Shown: positions 1-6,706, counted from the first letter of the stretch. The stretch: DNA of 15,652 nt from Candidatus Pacearchaeota archaeon CG10_big_fil_rev_8_21_14_0_10_32_14 (GCA_002763085.1 PFCY01000037.1:1-15652), one strand, 5' to 3'. The notes: generated from the sequence alone by a model not told the origin. Program-made: numbers and translations.

Positions 1-1
1 G

Positions 2-163
2 TCTATGTGGATAGGCTCTAAGTTAATTCCTTTAGATAAAAGTGCATCTCTTGATGATTATAGATTTGTTCATGATCAAATTTTTAAGCATAAACTTAGT
101 GACAGAGGTCTTCATCCAAGACACTATATCGAATCTTGGTTAGCGGATTTGTGCTTTGCTTAA
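2..163 (+). CDS. Unknown protein, 3' end only
   Basis: The frame is open from the left edge of the window to a TAA stop at 161-163, giving 53 codons. The peptide begins SMWIGSKLIPLDKSASLDDY and ends IESWLADLCFA. The other forward frames are closed within the first 25 bases, and a reverse-strand frame checked across this stretch closes early, which favours this frame. It converges on the CYTH gene with 21 bp between the stop codons, matching the tight tail-to-tail packing elsewhere here. I do not recognise the family, and the start lies outside the window or at the ATG at 5. It could be the tail of a larger enzyme; function not assigned. Confidence 0.5.
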   Translation, partial: SMWIGSKLIPLDKSASLDDYRFVHDQIFKHKLSDRGLHPRHYIESWLADLCFA

Positions 164-184
164 TTTTATAATATGTTCATCTAA

Positions 185-694
185 TCATAAAGAACAATAA
201 TATCTTGAGTCTAGATCAGAATCTTTCAAATTTAATTTTTTAGCAGTATCAATAATATTTTTTTCTATGTCTTCAGATAACTCATTGAAGGATTCTATAA
301 TAATTTCCACATAAATTAACTTTTTATCAATTTCAACAAGTCTAACGATTGAATCATTATAGAAATATTCTTCAAACTTTTTATGAAGGATACAATCTGG
401 TTTGAAACCCCCCCATTCAAGTAATTTTACAAAATCTTCTGCATCATCGACAATAAAATTATATTCTTCATTTTTCTGGAATTTTTCGCTGTGCAGTGGA
501 ATTTTTAAAGTTACAATTTTTCCGTCATCATTTTTTCTCAAACGAAGTTCCCCCTGTTTAATATTTTCGTTTTTAAAATAAAAATCTACCACCATTCCTT
601 CCCCAATTTTTTTTGATATTGTGTTTAATTTCTTTCTAAAAATTTCAATATTATCAATTCTGTATTTTGCTTTCATTTCTTTCTTTATTGGCAT
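185..694 (-). CDS. CYTH-domain protein (class IV adenylate cyclase / triphosphatase-like)
   Basis: A 169-aa protein with the layout of the CYTH fold, a beta-tunnel that binds triphosphates and divalent metal. The signature near the N terminus is EMKAK (residues 6-10), so the second acidic residue of the usual ExExK is Lys here. A GELRLRK strand follows near residue 49, then a basic/acidic pair of strands (HKKFEEYFYNDSIVRLVEID) and a YVEIIIE strand that should supply metal-binding Glu residues. Archaeal CYTH proteins are annotated as adenylate cyclase, thiamine triphosphatase or inorganic triphosphatase, and the substrate cannot be told from sequence alone. The start at 694 is supported by a TTTTAAAA box centred 26.5 bp upstream, implying a leaderless mRNA. 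The gene is monocistronic. Confidence 0.8.
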   Translation of the reverse strand: MPIKKEMKAKYRIDNIEIFRKKLNTISKKIGEGMVVDFYFKNENIKQGELRLRKNDDGKIVTLKIPLHSEKFQKNEEYNFIVDDAEDFVKLLEWGGFKPDCILHKKFEEYFYNDSIVRLVEIDKKLIYVEIIIESFNELSEDIEKNIIDTAKKLNLKDSDLDSRYYCSL

Positions 695-716
695 TAATTA
701 GTTTAGCTAACGATGT

Positions 717-724
717 TTTTAAAA
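717..724 (-). promoter_or_regulatory. TATA box of the CYTH gene
   Basis: TTTTAAAA is centred at 720.5, 26.5 bp upstream of the CYTH ATG at 694 on the minus strand. This is the spacing seen for most genes in the window and predicts transcription starting at or next to the start codon. Confidence 0.6.
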
Positions 725-734
725 TTGTTGTTGC

Positions 735-756
735 AAAGAGACATTTTCATCTCTTT
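735..756. repeat. Small inverted repeat upstream of the CYTH promoter
   Basis: AAAGAGA at 735-741 and TCTCTTT at 750-756 are perfect complements around an 8-nt loop, just upstream of the CYTH TATA box. It could be a regulator site for that gene or a chance hairpin in A+T-rich DNA. Between it and the TATA box at 857 I see nothing else definite. Confidence 0.35.
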
Positions 757-856
757 TAGTTTAACCTTAGTGAACAAACCGCGGGTAGCACTAAAGAATT
801 GATAAAAAAATTTTGCTTCATTTCTCGTGGAAAAACTATTTATTCTTAAATAGAAA

Positions 857-911
857 TATTTATAAATAACTACTTCGTGTATACATTAAGTGTATATACA
901 TTTTGTATACT
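857..911 (+). promoter_or_regulatory. Promoter of the cdc48 operon with three GTATAC operator-like sites
   Basis: A perfect palindromic TATA element (TATTTATAAATA, 857-868) is centred at 862.5, which predicts transcription starting near A888. Around that start lie three related palindromes: TGTATACA at 878-885, TGTATATACA at 891-900 and TGTATACT at 904-911, with centres 14 and 12 bp apart. Sites overlapping the transcription start fit a repressor. A fourth copy, GGTATACA, occurs at 1404-1411 shortly before cdc48. The AbrB-like protein encoded first in the operon is a candidate binder, but this is inference. Confidence 0.6.
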
Positions 912-917
912 ACACCT

Positions 918-996
918 CCTTTCCGTCGCCAGTGCATACGACAAGTCAATCAATATACTTTGATTGAACATCGGTGCACGGTGATATAATCAAAGG
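918..996 (+). promoter_or_regulatory. Structured 5' leader of the cdc48 operon (possible cis-acting RNA)
   Basis: A nested set of helices can be read directly: CCTTT (918-922) with AAAGG (992-996); CGCC plus GTGCA (927-930, 932-936, one bulged A) with TGCAC plus GGTG (975-983); CGA (939-941) with TCG (971-973); and TCAATCAA (946-953) with TTGATTGA (960-967) closing a 6-nt loop. A second weaker hairpin follows (GG and TCTTTT at 995-1003 with AAAAGA and CC at 1007-1014), sharing GG with the outer helix, so the two may be alternatives. The predicted leader is about 165 nt, whereas most neighbours appear leaderless. I do not recognise a known riboswitch. A protein-binding leader or a small RNA are alternatives. 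Confidence 0.5.
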
Positions 997-1052
997 CTCT
1001 TTTAGAAAAAGACCCTGGGGAAAAACGGGAAAATAAAAAGTGAGATTTAAGA

Positions 1053-1424
1053 ATGAATAACAACAATCATAACAACAACGATCTATTCAAACATAAAATA
1101 CTTTGTAGCAAATGTGATAAAGAGATGAAAGATTCTCAAATGCTTAAGAATGGGCTAGTTCTTAGAACGAAAATTTGTCCAAAATGCAATGATAAAATAA
1201 TTCACCCATCAGATGAACATGATTATAACAGATTCATAAATCTTAAAAACAAGGAATATAAAGTAAAGATGAGACTTGTGGGAAATAGTTATGCAGTATC
1301 TATCCCTAAAGAAGTCGTTTCATTCATCAGAGAACAAGAAAATTTTTTTAATGATGTTTTTAGACTCTGTTTTGAAGATATGAATAGATTAAGTTTAAAT
1401 TTCGGTATACAAAATAACAAATAA
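1053..1424 (+). CDS. Zinc-ribbon and AbrB-like DNA-binding protein
   Basis: A 123-aa protein in three parts. Residues 1-10 are a low-complexity Asn/His tract (MNNNNHNNND). Residues 18-45 form a zinc ribbon with CxxC at 18/21 and CPKC at 42/45. Residues 69-118 resemble an AbrB/SpoVT swapped-hairpin domain, with VKMRLVGNSYAVSIPKEVV followed by a second strand pair. AbrB-type domains bind DNA as dimers and often control their own promoters. It is the first gene of the operon: its TAA at 1422-1424 is one base before the cdc48 ATG, so the two are probably translationally coupled. It may be an autoregulator acting on the GTATAC sites upstream. A short antitoxin-like role is possible, but no toxin gene is next to it. 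Confidence 0.6.
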   Translation: MNNNNHNNNDLFKHKILCSKCDKEMKDSQMLKNGLVLRTKICPKCNDKIIHPSDEHDYNRFINLKNKEYKVKMRLVGNSYAVSIPKEVVSFIREQENFFNDVFRLCFEDMNRLSLNFGIQNNK

Positions 1425-1425
1425 A

Positions 1426-3744
1426 ATGGCAGAAGCACCTAAAGCAGTAAAATTGAAAGTTGTTGAAGCGCTCCAAGATGACGCGTACAAAGGCATCGTT
1501 AGAATAGATTCCGAAGTAATGAGAGAACTTGGAGTTAAGCGAGGAGATGTTGTTGTCATAAAAGGAACTCGTGAAACAGTTGCAATCGTAGACAGGGCTT
1601 ATCCTGCGGACGTAGGAGAAGGTATTGCGAGAATAGATGGAATTCTTCGACGTAATGCTCGAACGGGTATTGGTGATAATGTCTTAATCTTTAAAGCATC
1701 AATGAAAGAAGCGAAAAAAGTAATTATTGCTCCAGCACAAAAAGGAATCATGGTTCAGGGAGATCCTGACGGTTTGCGAAATGGATTGCTTGGAAGAGCT
1801 GTTGTTAAAGGTGACATTGTTGTTCTTGGTGGTGTAAAACGAAGACGTGATCTATTGAGTGAAGAATTCGGAGATCTTAACGATATATTTGGAAACTTAA
1901 ATGATGTATTTGGAGATATGGGCTTTGGGCAACTCGGAGGGGGAGTTTCTCAAATAAGATTTATGGTTGTTTCAACGAACCCAAGTCAACCTTGTTTTAT
2001 TACAGAAAATACTGAAGTTGTACTCAATCCAAAAGCTGTTGAAGTTACAGACGAGAAGATTCCTGATATTACTTATGAAGATATTGGTGGTCTTGATGAT
2101 GAAATTAAAAAAATAAGAGAAATGGTAGAAATTCCTCTTAAACATCCAGAGATTTTTGAAAAACTTGGAATTGAACCACCAAAAGGAGTTTTACTTCACG
2201 GACCTTCTGGTACTGGAAAAACTTTACTTGCAAAAGCTGTTGCTTCCGAGTCAGACGCGAATTTTATTTTACTTAATGGTCCAGAAATTATGAGTAAGTT
2301 TTATGGTGAATCAGAAAAAAAGATAAGAGATATTTTTGAAGAAGCTGAAAAAACTGCACCAGCAATTATTTTTATCGACGAGATTGATGCGATTGCGCCA
2401 AAGCGTGAAGAAGTTGTCGGTGAAGTTGAGAGAAGAGTAGTTTCGCAGATGCTTACAATGATGGATGGTCTTAAAGCGAGAGGAAAAGTTATTGTAATTG
2501 GAGCAACGAATAGAGTTAATGCGATTGATCCAGCACTTAGAAGACCTGGAAGATTCGATAGAGAACTTGAAATTAATGTTCCGGGAAAAGCTGGAAGACT
2601 TTCTATTTTAAAAATTCATACTCGAGGAATGCCTATACATAAAGATGTTAATATTGAAAATCTCGCTGCAATAACTCATGGTTTTGTCGGTGCTGATCTT
2701 GAGGCTTTAACTAAAGAGGCAGCGATGAATGTTCTTAGAAAATTTTTACCAAAATTAAAGTTGGATCAAGAAGAACAAATTGCTCCAGAACTTTTAGAAA
2801 AATTAATTGTAATGAAAGAAGATTTTCAGGATGCATTAAAAATTGTTAGACCTAGTGCGATGCGTGAAGTTCTCGTCGAGACGCCGAATATTTCTTGGGA
2901 TGATGTTGGAGGTCTTGATTCAATAAAAGAAGAACTTCAAGAAGCTGTTGAATGGCCGATAAAACATGCTGATGCGTTTAAACGACTTGGAATAAAACCA
3001 TCAAGGGGAATTTTACTTTATGGACCGCCAGGAACGGGTAAAACACTTTTAGCTAAAGCCGTTGCTAAAGAATCTGAAGCGAATTTCATTCAAGTCAAGG
3101 GTCCTTCACTACTTAGTATGTGGGTTGGAAAAAGTGAAGAAGGAGTGAGAAAAATATTTGAGAGAGCTCGACAAGTTTCTCCCTGTATAGTGTTTTTCGA
3201 CGAGGTTGATGCGCTTGCTGGAAAACGTGGTGAAGATCATGGTTCTAAAGTTACAGAAAGAGTATTAAATCAAATGCTTGCTGAAATGGATGGTCTTGAA
3301 GATCTGAATAATGTTTTAGTTATTGCAGCGACGAATAGACCTGATATGCTTGACACAGCATTGCTTCGACCTGGACGATTTGATAAAATACTTTTAGTGA
3401 ATGCGCCGAGCGAAGAAGGTAGATTGCATATTTTGAAAGTTCATACTAAAAAAATGTCCGAAGGCAAAGCTTTAGCAAAAGATGTAGATTTAGTTGATTT
3501 ATCAAAGAAAACTTCTGGTTATACTGGGGCTGATTTAGAAAATTTAATCAGAGAAGCTGCGATGCTTGCTTTAAGAGAAGATATAAATGCTAAAGAAGTA
3601 AAGAAAAAAAATTTTAATGAAGCTCTTAACAAAGTTAAACCGAGTGTCACGAAATCTGCAATTGATGTCTACCAAAAAATCGAGGAGAATTATTTAAAGA
3701 AAGCCAAGGCGGCGGTTCCTCAAGGTGGAAGTTATTTAGGATAA
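1426..3744 (+). CDS. cdc48: CDC48/VCP-type AAA+ ATPase
   Basis: A 772-aa double-ring unfoldase that extracts and unfolds proteins, probably feeding cytosolic proteolysis. The N-terminal substrate/adaptor domain (about 1-185) starts KLKVVEALQDDAYKGIVRID. D1 has Walker A GPSGTGKT (259-266; Ser replaces the usual second Pro), Walker B with D318/E319, pore loop KFYGES, and ATNR plus RRPGRFD elements. D2 has GPPGTGKT (533-540), Walker B D592/E593, pore loop MWVGKSEE, and ATNRPD plus LRPGRFD. Length is normal for the family. Residues 148-168, at the N domain/D1 side, hold three near-repeats of a 7-residue unit (FGDLNDI, FGNLNDV, FGDMGFG). The C terminus ends SYLG, so Tyr is one place too early for a standard HbYX proteasome-docking tail. 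Its ATG follows the upstream stop by one base; a TTTAAAT at 1394-1400 could give an internal promoter. Confidence 0.97.
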   Translation: MAEAPKAVKLKVVEALQDDAYKGIVRIDSEVMRELGVKRGDVVVIKGTRETVAIVDRAYPADVGEGIARIDGILRRNARTGIGDNVLIFKASMKEAKKVIIAPAQKGIMVQGDPDGLRNGLLGRAVVKGDIVVLGGVKRRRDLLSEEFGDLNDIFGNLNDVFGDMGFGQLGGGVSQIRFMVVSTNPSQPCFITENTEVVLNPKAVEVTDEKIPDITYEDIGGLDDEIKKIREMVEIPLKHPEIFEKLGIEPPKGVLLHGPSGTGKTLLAKAVASESDANFILLNGPEIMSKFYGESEKKIRDIFEEAEKTAPAIIFIDEIDAIAPKREEVVGEVERRVVSQMLTMMDGLKARGKVIVIGATNRVNAIDPALRRPGRFDRELEINVPGKAGRLSILKIHTRGMPIHKDVNIENLAAITHGFVGADLEALTKEAAMNVLRKFLPKLKLDQEEQIAPELLEKLIVMKEDFQDALKIVRPSAMREVLVETPNISWDDVGGLDSIKEELQEAVEWPIKHADAFKRLGIKPSRGILLYGPPGTGKTLLAKAVAKESEANFIQVKGPSLLSMWVGKSEEGVRKIFERARQVSPCIVFFDEVDALAGKRGEDHGSKVTERVLNQMLAEMDGLEDLNNVLVIAATNRPDMLDTALLRPGRFDKILLVNAPSEEGRLHILKVHTKKMSEGKALAKDVDLVDLSKKTSGYTGADLENLIREAAMLALREDINAKEVKKKNFNEALNKVKPSVTKSAIDVYQKIEENYLKKAKAAVPQGGSYLG

Positions 3745-3745
3745 A

Positions 3746-3943
3746 ATGGCAATTGATACTGATATGGGAATTGCAGTAGAGATTGGATATCATATAGACA
3801 ATCCTTGCGGGTGTGAAGTTAATGGAGAGTGGGAAAACATAAGACCATTTTATATGAGGATAGCGCAAGAGACTATTCCGAATTTAACAAATCCTTTTGC
3901 AATTGATTTTTTAGAAGCGAAACTTAGAGAGTATTCAACTTAA
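3746..3943 (+). CDS. Small protein of unknown function, third gene of the cdc48 operon
   Basis: A 65-aa acidic protein (MAIDTDMGIAVEIGYHIDNP...) with a CGC pair near residues 22-24 and a helical C-terminal half ending FLEAKLREYST. I do not recognise it. The junction with cdc48 is ATAAAATGGCA, identical over 11 bases to the junction between the AbrB-like gene and cdc48, with one base between stop and start. This argues that all three are translated from one mRNA by termination-reinitiation. A reverse-strand frame across the same DNA is longer but overlaps cdc48 and has no promoter, so I prefer this one. It might be a CDC48 partner, from position only. Confidence 0.6.
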   Translation: MAIDTDMGIAVEIGYHIDNPCGCEVNGEWENIRPFYMRIAQETIPNLTNPFAIDFLEAKLREYST

Positions 3944-3973
3944 TAATTTGATTAAATTTATTTTTCATAAATC

Positions 3974-3981
3974 TTTATAAA
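3974..3981 (+). promoter_or_regulatory. TATA box that sets the start of the frameshifted gene at 4003
   Basis: TTTATAAA is centred at 3977.5, exactly 25.5 bp before the ATG at 4003. The in-frame ATG at 3991 would lie only 13.5 bp from the box, upstream of the expected transcription start, so the later ATG is chosen. Confidence 0.65.
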
Positions 3982-4002
3982 CTATGAACGATGCGATTTT
4001 TT

Positions 4003-4265
4003 ATGGTAGATCTTGGGGAAATTTTTGAAGACGCATCGAGAGAAATGGATATTAATTTGACCGTAGACCCTGAGTTTTTAAAAAAGTTTCAAGAGAATAT
4101 TTCAATTTTCCCAGAAGATCAACAAGTTAGAATATGCAGAGCTTATTTGATCGGTTATATGGCAAGATATGAAGTAGGATATAAATCCACCGCGGGTATC
4201 AGGTTCTGGAACATTTGAGAAATATACTTGATCCAACAATTCCTGCAGAGTTATTTAGGAAATAA
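4003..4265 (+). pseudogene. Small unknown gene with a frameshift near its 3' end
   Basis: From ATG 4003 the frame gives MVDLGEIFEDASREMDINLT...YMARYEVGYKS and then, after about 4180, a tail TAGIRFWNI ending at TGA 4216-4218. The frame one base earlier is open from just after a TAA near 4177 and reads YQVLEHLRNILDPTIPAELFRK to TAA 4263-4265. That tail looks like genuine protein and its stop lies 4 bp from the convergent map stop, matching the packing elsewhere. So the gene most likely ran from 4003 to 4265 and carries a -1 shift (one base lost or two gained) in the stretch at about 4180-4215, which contains CCGCGGG. This could be a real mutation, an assembly error, or recoding. Family not recognised; about 87 residues if repaired. 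Confidence 0.6.
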
Positions 4266-4269
4266 TGTT

Positions 4270-5178
4270 TTATTCAGTTGTTATAATAACTTTTCCTTCA
4301 TTGATTAAAATTGTATGTTCTGCTTGTGCAACTTTGCATTTTGAAGATTCAATTAATTGATCGTATTGATGGACAATTCCGTTTGATTCTAACTCTTTAA
4401 GCGCTATGAAAGCCTTTGAGCCGAATTTTTTATACAACCATCTTGAGCAAAAAGGCAAAGTTCCATATTCTTCATTTATATAATTTAAAATTTCTCTTGC
4501 TGTCGGTGAACGAACATTTTTTAGATTTTTTATTTGGTAAATTCCAGAGGGCTTTCCGTCGTAAACTCTTCCTGATGCGCTTGATAAAGTTACGAAGGGT
4601 TCGATAGCAAATAATCCATCATCTAATTGCTGTGAAGACGATTTTTGTGAAATGTTTGGGATTGTTATTCCTGAATGTAAATCAAAGTGATCTATTGAAT
4701 GCCCGCTCAAATTTATTATAGGAATGAAACCATCTTCTTGAATTGAAGATTGAATGACTGATCCTAATTCAAAAGTGCTTGTTTTATCTTTTTTATTTTG
4801 GACAATTTCAATTGCGGTTGCAAGTGCTTTAGATGCCGATTCAATTAGTTTTTTATTTTCTTGTGAATTTTCTAAGTCGAATGAAATTGCATTATCTGCT
4901 GCCCAACCGTCAACATGAACACCAAAATCTATTTTAATCAATCCATGTGCTATTGATTTATCGTCGAAATATGGAGTGTAATGTGCAGCAACTTCATTTA
5001 TCGATGTATTTACTGGGAAAGCGGGTTTACCGCCAAGTTCGATAATCTTATTTTCTATTTTTTCTGCGATATCAATAAGTGGAACCCCTTTTATTACTAA
5101 CGAATTTGAGATGACCCACTTTTTAACATCTGAGCAGATTTTTCCGGCTTTAATGATATTAGTGATTTCTTTGTCCAT
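4270..5178 (-). CDS. map: Methionine aminopeptidase, type II
   Basis: A 302-aa cytosolic metallopeptidase that removes the initiator Met from new proteins. All pita-bread-fold residues are visible: substrate His66 (VAAHYTP), metal ligands Asp84 (IKIDFGVHVDG), Asp95 (GWAADNAISF), His160 (NLSGHSIDHF), Glu193 (FAIEPFVT) and Glu287 (AEHTILI). The C-terminal half carries the winged-helix-like insertion (about 225-285, REILNYINEEYGTLPF...) that marks type II rather than type I enzymes. Length is usual for archaeal MetAP2. The start at 5178 faces the PAS gene across exactly 50 bp that contain a shared promoter. In the archaeal leaderless setting this enzyme would process the many N-termini made from leaderless mRNAs. 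Confidence 0.95.
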   Translation of the reverse strand: MDKEITNIIKAGKICSDVKKWVISNSLVIKGVPLIDIAEKIENKIIELGGKPAFPVNTSINEVAAHYTPYFDDKSIAHGLIKIDFGVHVDGWAADNAISFDLENSQENKKLIESASKALATAIEIVQNKKDKTSTFELGSVIQSSIQEDGFIPIINLSGHSIDHFDLHSGITIPNISQKSSSQQLDDGLFAIEPFVTLSSASGRVYDGKPSGIYQIKNLKNVRSPTAREILNYINEEYGTLPFCSRWLYKKFGSKAFIALKELESNGIVHQYDQLIESSKCKVAQAEHTILINEGKVIITTE

Positions 5179-5201
5179 AATTTTTGAAGAATAGATAATT
5201 A

Positions 5202-5208
5202 CTTAAAG
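5202..5208. promoter_or_regulatory. Shared divergent promoter of map and the PAS gene
   Basis: The 50-bp spacer between the two start codons (5178 and 5229) holds one TATA-like block, CTTAAAG, centred at 5205. It is 27 bp from the map ATG and 24 bp from the PAS-gene ATG, so one box could drive both leaderless mRNAs. It is a near-palindrome, less symmetric than the one at 7726-7735. Confidence 0.5.
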
Positions 5209-5228
5209 GTTTTGTTGCTGAAATTTTT

Positions 5229-6068
5229 ATGGATTTTAAAAGAGTGTATGAAGATTTCAGAAATAGTTTTAGAGAATATTTTGAATCTTTATTGGACAAT
5301 ACAAGTTATGTAAAAGCATGGAAAGAGAAAAGCGATGAACTAAAAGACCGACTTGTTAAAAGTGATGCAAGGTTGAGATTATCTTTCTTAGAACTTGATA
5401 GAGCAAATCTAGAAGCTGTGAAATATAGAGAAGGTTATGAAAATTATAAATTTAGGGTCGCTGATTTGGAGACAATTCTTAAATCAAAAGATGGTTTAAT
5501 TGGTCATTTAAAAATAGATCAAAAAGAGAAAAGATTACTTATTAATAATCTTATAAGAGGTTATGCGCAATTTATGGGTAAAATTATTGAAAATACGTCG
5601 TTGAATAAATATCCTGGAGCGATTATAGATAGAAATGGAAATCTAATTTATGTTACTCCATCAATGAAAAAACTATTTTATAAATCAGAAGAGGAAGTTG
5701 AAGGGAGAAACTGCTTATCGTTCTTTGATGTAGGGGAGGTTTATAGAAATGCTTTTGATTTATTTTATAATAATCCTCAAGCCAGAGAAGTGGAGATTAT
5801 TTCGAAAATTCCTCATGGACAAAAGAAAACTAAACAAGGAATTGTATTTTCGAAGATTTCATCTCCTGCTATAAATTTGTATGGTATTAATGTTGGTAAA
5901 GATGAATTGGTTGTTCCTGTTTGCACTTATGTTACTGCTAGAAGGTCTAGAGCCGTGTTAGTCAGTGAAGTTGAAAAAGTAAGGAATAAATTTAGGGGCG
6001 CGATAAAAGAATTTTCGGAGAATCATGATCCTAATTTTTCTTTTGATGGATTATCCGAATTAATTTAA
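5229..6068 (+). CDS. Coiled-coil and PAS-domain protein
   Basis: A 279-aa soluble protein. Residues about 1-115 are long charged helices with heptad-like spacing (WKEKSDELKDRLVKSDARLR onward), consistent with a dimerising coiled coil. Residues about 121-225 fit a PAS sensor domain: YPGAIIDRNGNLIYVTPSMKKLF, then EEEVEGRNCLSFFDVGEVY. PAS domains bind small ligands or protein partners. No kinase, cyclase or DNA-binding domain follows; the C terminus is a short helical tail. It may be a signalling adaptor, possibly for the orphan histidine kinase at 8764-9828, but they are not adjacent. Its TAA overlaps the stop of the convergent PUA gene: the two share TTAA at 6065-6068. Confidence 0.7.
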   Translation: MDFKRVYEDFRNSFREYFESLLDNTSYVKAWKEKSDELKDRLVKSDARLRLSFLELDRANLEAVKYREGYENYKFRVADLETILKSKDGLIGHLKIDQKEKRLLINNLIRGYAQFMGKIIENTSLNKYPGAIIDRNGNLIYVTPSMKKLFYKSEEEVEGRNCLSFFDVGEVYRNAFDLFYNNPQAREVEIISKIPHGQKKTKQGIVFSKISSPAINLYGINVGKDELVVPVCTYVTARRSRAVLVSEVEKVRNKFRGAIKEFSENHDPNFSFDGLSELI

Positions 6069-6706
6069 GATTTTTCTTTTAGTCTTCTTCCTTTTGGAGT
6101 AAAATTTGTTATTTTGTCTGCAGATGCTTTTCCACATCCTAAAAAATCCCCTGTAAATGAATTTCTGATTACGACGAAACCTTTTGGTCTTTTGTTTGGT
6201 GAATTATTATTTGTCGCAAATTTGTTATCCCACCGTCCTCTCCCCTCGCCACCCACCCGAGGCGACACTGAATTAACAAATTTGCTTTCATCATCCCTCT
6301 TATTCTCTTTCATAGCTTTTTCAATATCATAATATAAAATTTCCCGTCCCATCATCCAATCATCTATAATCTTTTGGGAATTAAGATCTACAATATTTTT
6401 TATTATATCATCTTTGAAAATGTGGGTCCCCTCAATGCTCAATCTAATATCTTCTTTTTTATTATTATCAAGTAAATCTATTTTTGCGATGTAAAGTCCA
6501 ATTAATTCTATTGAAGATAATTCTTTAAATTTTTGTATATCTTTATCTGAAATTTCTCCAGTAAAAATTGAAATCTTTTCTTTTCCTCTTTGAATCAACC
6601 TTGAATTTTTTGGAAGCATTGAAGATTCTACTCCATAATTATCACTAAGTTTTTCAAATATTTTTTTTATTTCATTAAAGCTAAGGATATTTATTTCTGG
6701 GTTCAT
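6065..6706 (-). CDS. PUA-like RNA-binding protein, partner of the adjacent RNA methyltransferase
   Basis: A 213-aa protein resembling the C-terminal RNA-binding region of NOL1/NOP2/Sun (RsmF-like) methyltransferases, here as its own gene. Residues 1-75 look like the pre-PUA part (ISFNEIKKIFEKLSDNYGV... style, with IELIGLYIAKID), and 176-213 are a PUA core: GFVVIRNSFTGDFLGCGK followed by TNFTPKGRRLKEKS. Residues 142-163 are an inserted Gly/Arg-rich segment encoded by a G+C-rich hairpin element; it does not break the frame and sits between the two parts, probably in a loop. The ATG directly follows the TAA of the methyltransferase gene (0 bp), so both halves are made from one mRNA. The family call is moderate; the RNA-binding role is inferred from motif and context. 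Confidence 0.65.
   Translation of the reverse strand: MNPEINILSFNEIKKIFEKLSDNYGVESSMLPKNSRLIQRGKEKISIFTGEISDKDIQKFKELSSIELIGLYIAKIDLLDNNKKEDIRLSIEGTHIFKDDIIKNIVDLNSQKIIDDWMMGREILYYDIEKAMKENKRDDESKFVNSVSPRVGGEGRGRWDNKFATNNNSPNKRPKGFVVIRNSFTGDFLGCGKASADKITNFTPKGRRLKEKS
6216..6285 (-). repeat. G+C-rich hairpin element inserted in frame in the PUA gene
   Basis: A perfect 12-bp inverted repeat, GCAAATTTGTTA at 6216-6227 and TAACAAATTTGC at 6274-6285, encloses a core that is about two-thirds G+C (31 of 46 bases at 6228-6273) in very A+T-rich surroundings. Inside is a small hairpin, TCGCC/GGCGA (6246-6250, 6261-6265). CAAATTTG also appears as a direct repeat at both ends, so a target duplication is possible. 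On the minus strand it encodes VNSVSPRVGGEGRGRWDN without a stop. A related element lies at 15453-15550. Confidence 0.65.

Noticed and set aside
913..922. CACCTCCTTT as the 3' end of a 16S rRNA gene
   Set aside because: No other rRNA-like sequence precedes it; the match is only about ten bases and fits the leader hairpin.
3647..3868. Reverse-strand frame overlapping the cdc48 end
   Set aside because: It overlaps the well-supported cdc48 C terminus and has no promoter; the forward 65-aa gene fits the operon junction pattern.
4180..4215. Programmed -1 frameshifting in the gene at 4003
   Set aside because: I see no slippery heptamer or clear downstream structure in the permitted window; mutation or assembly error is more likely.
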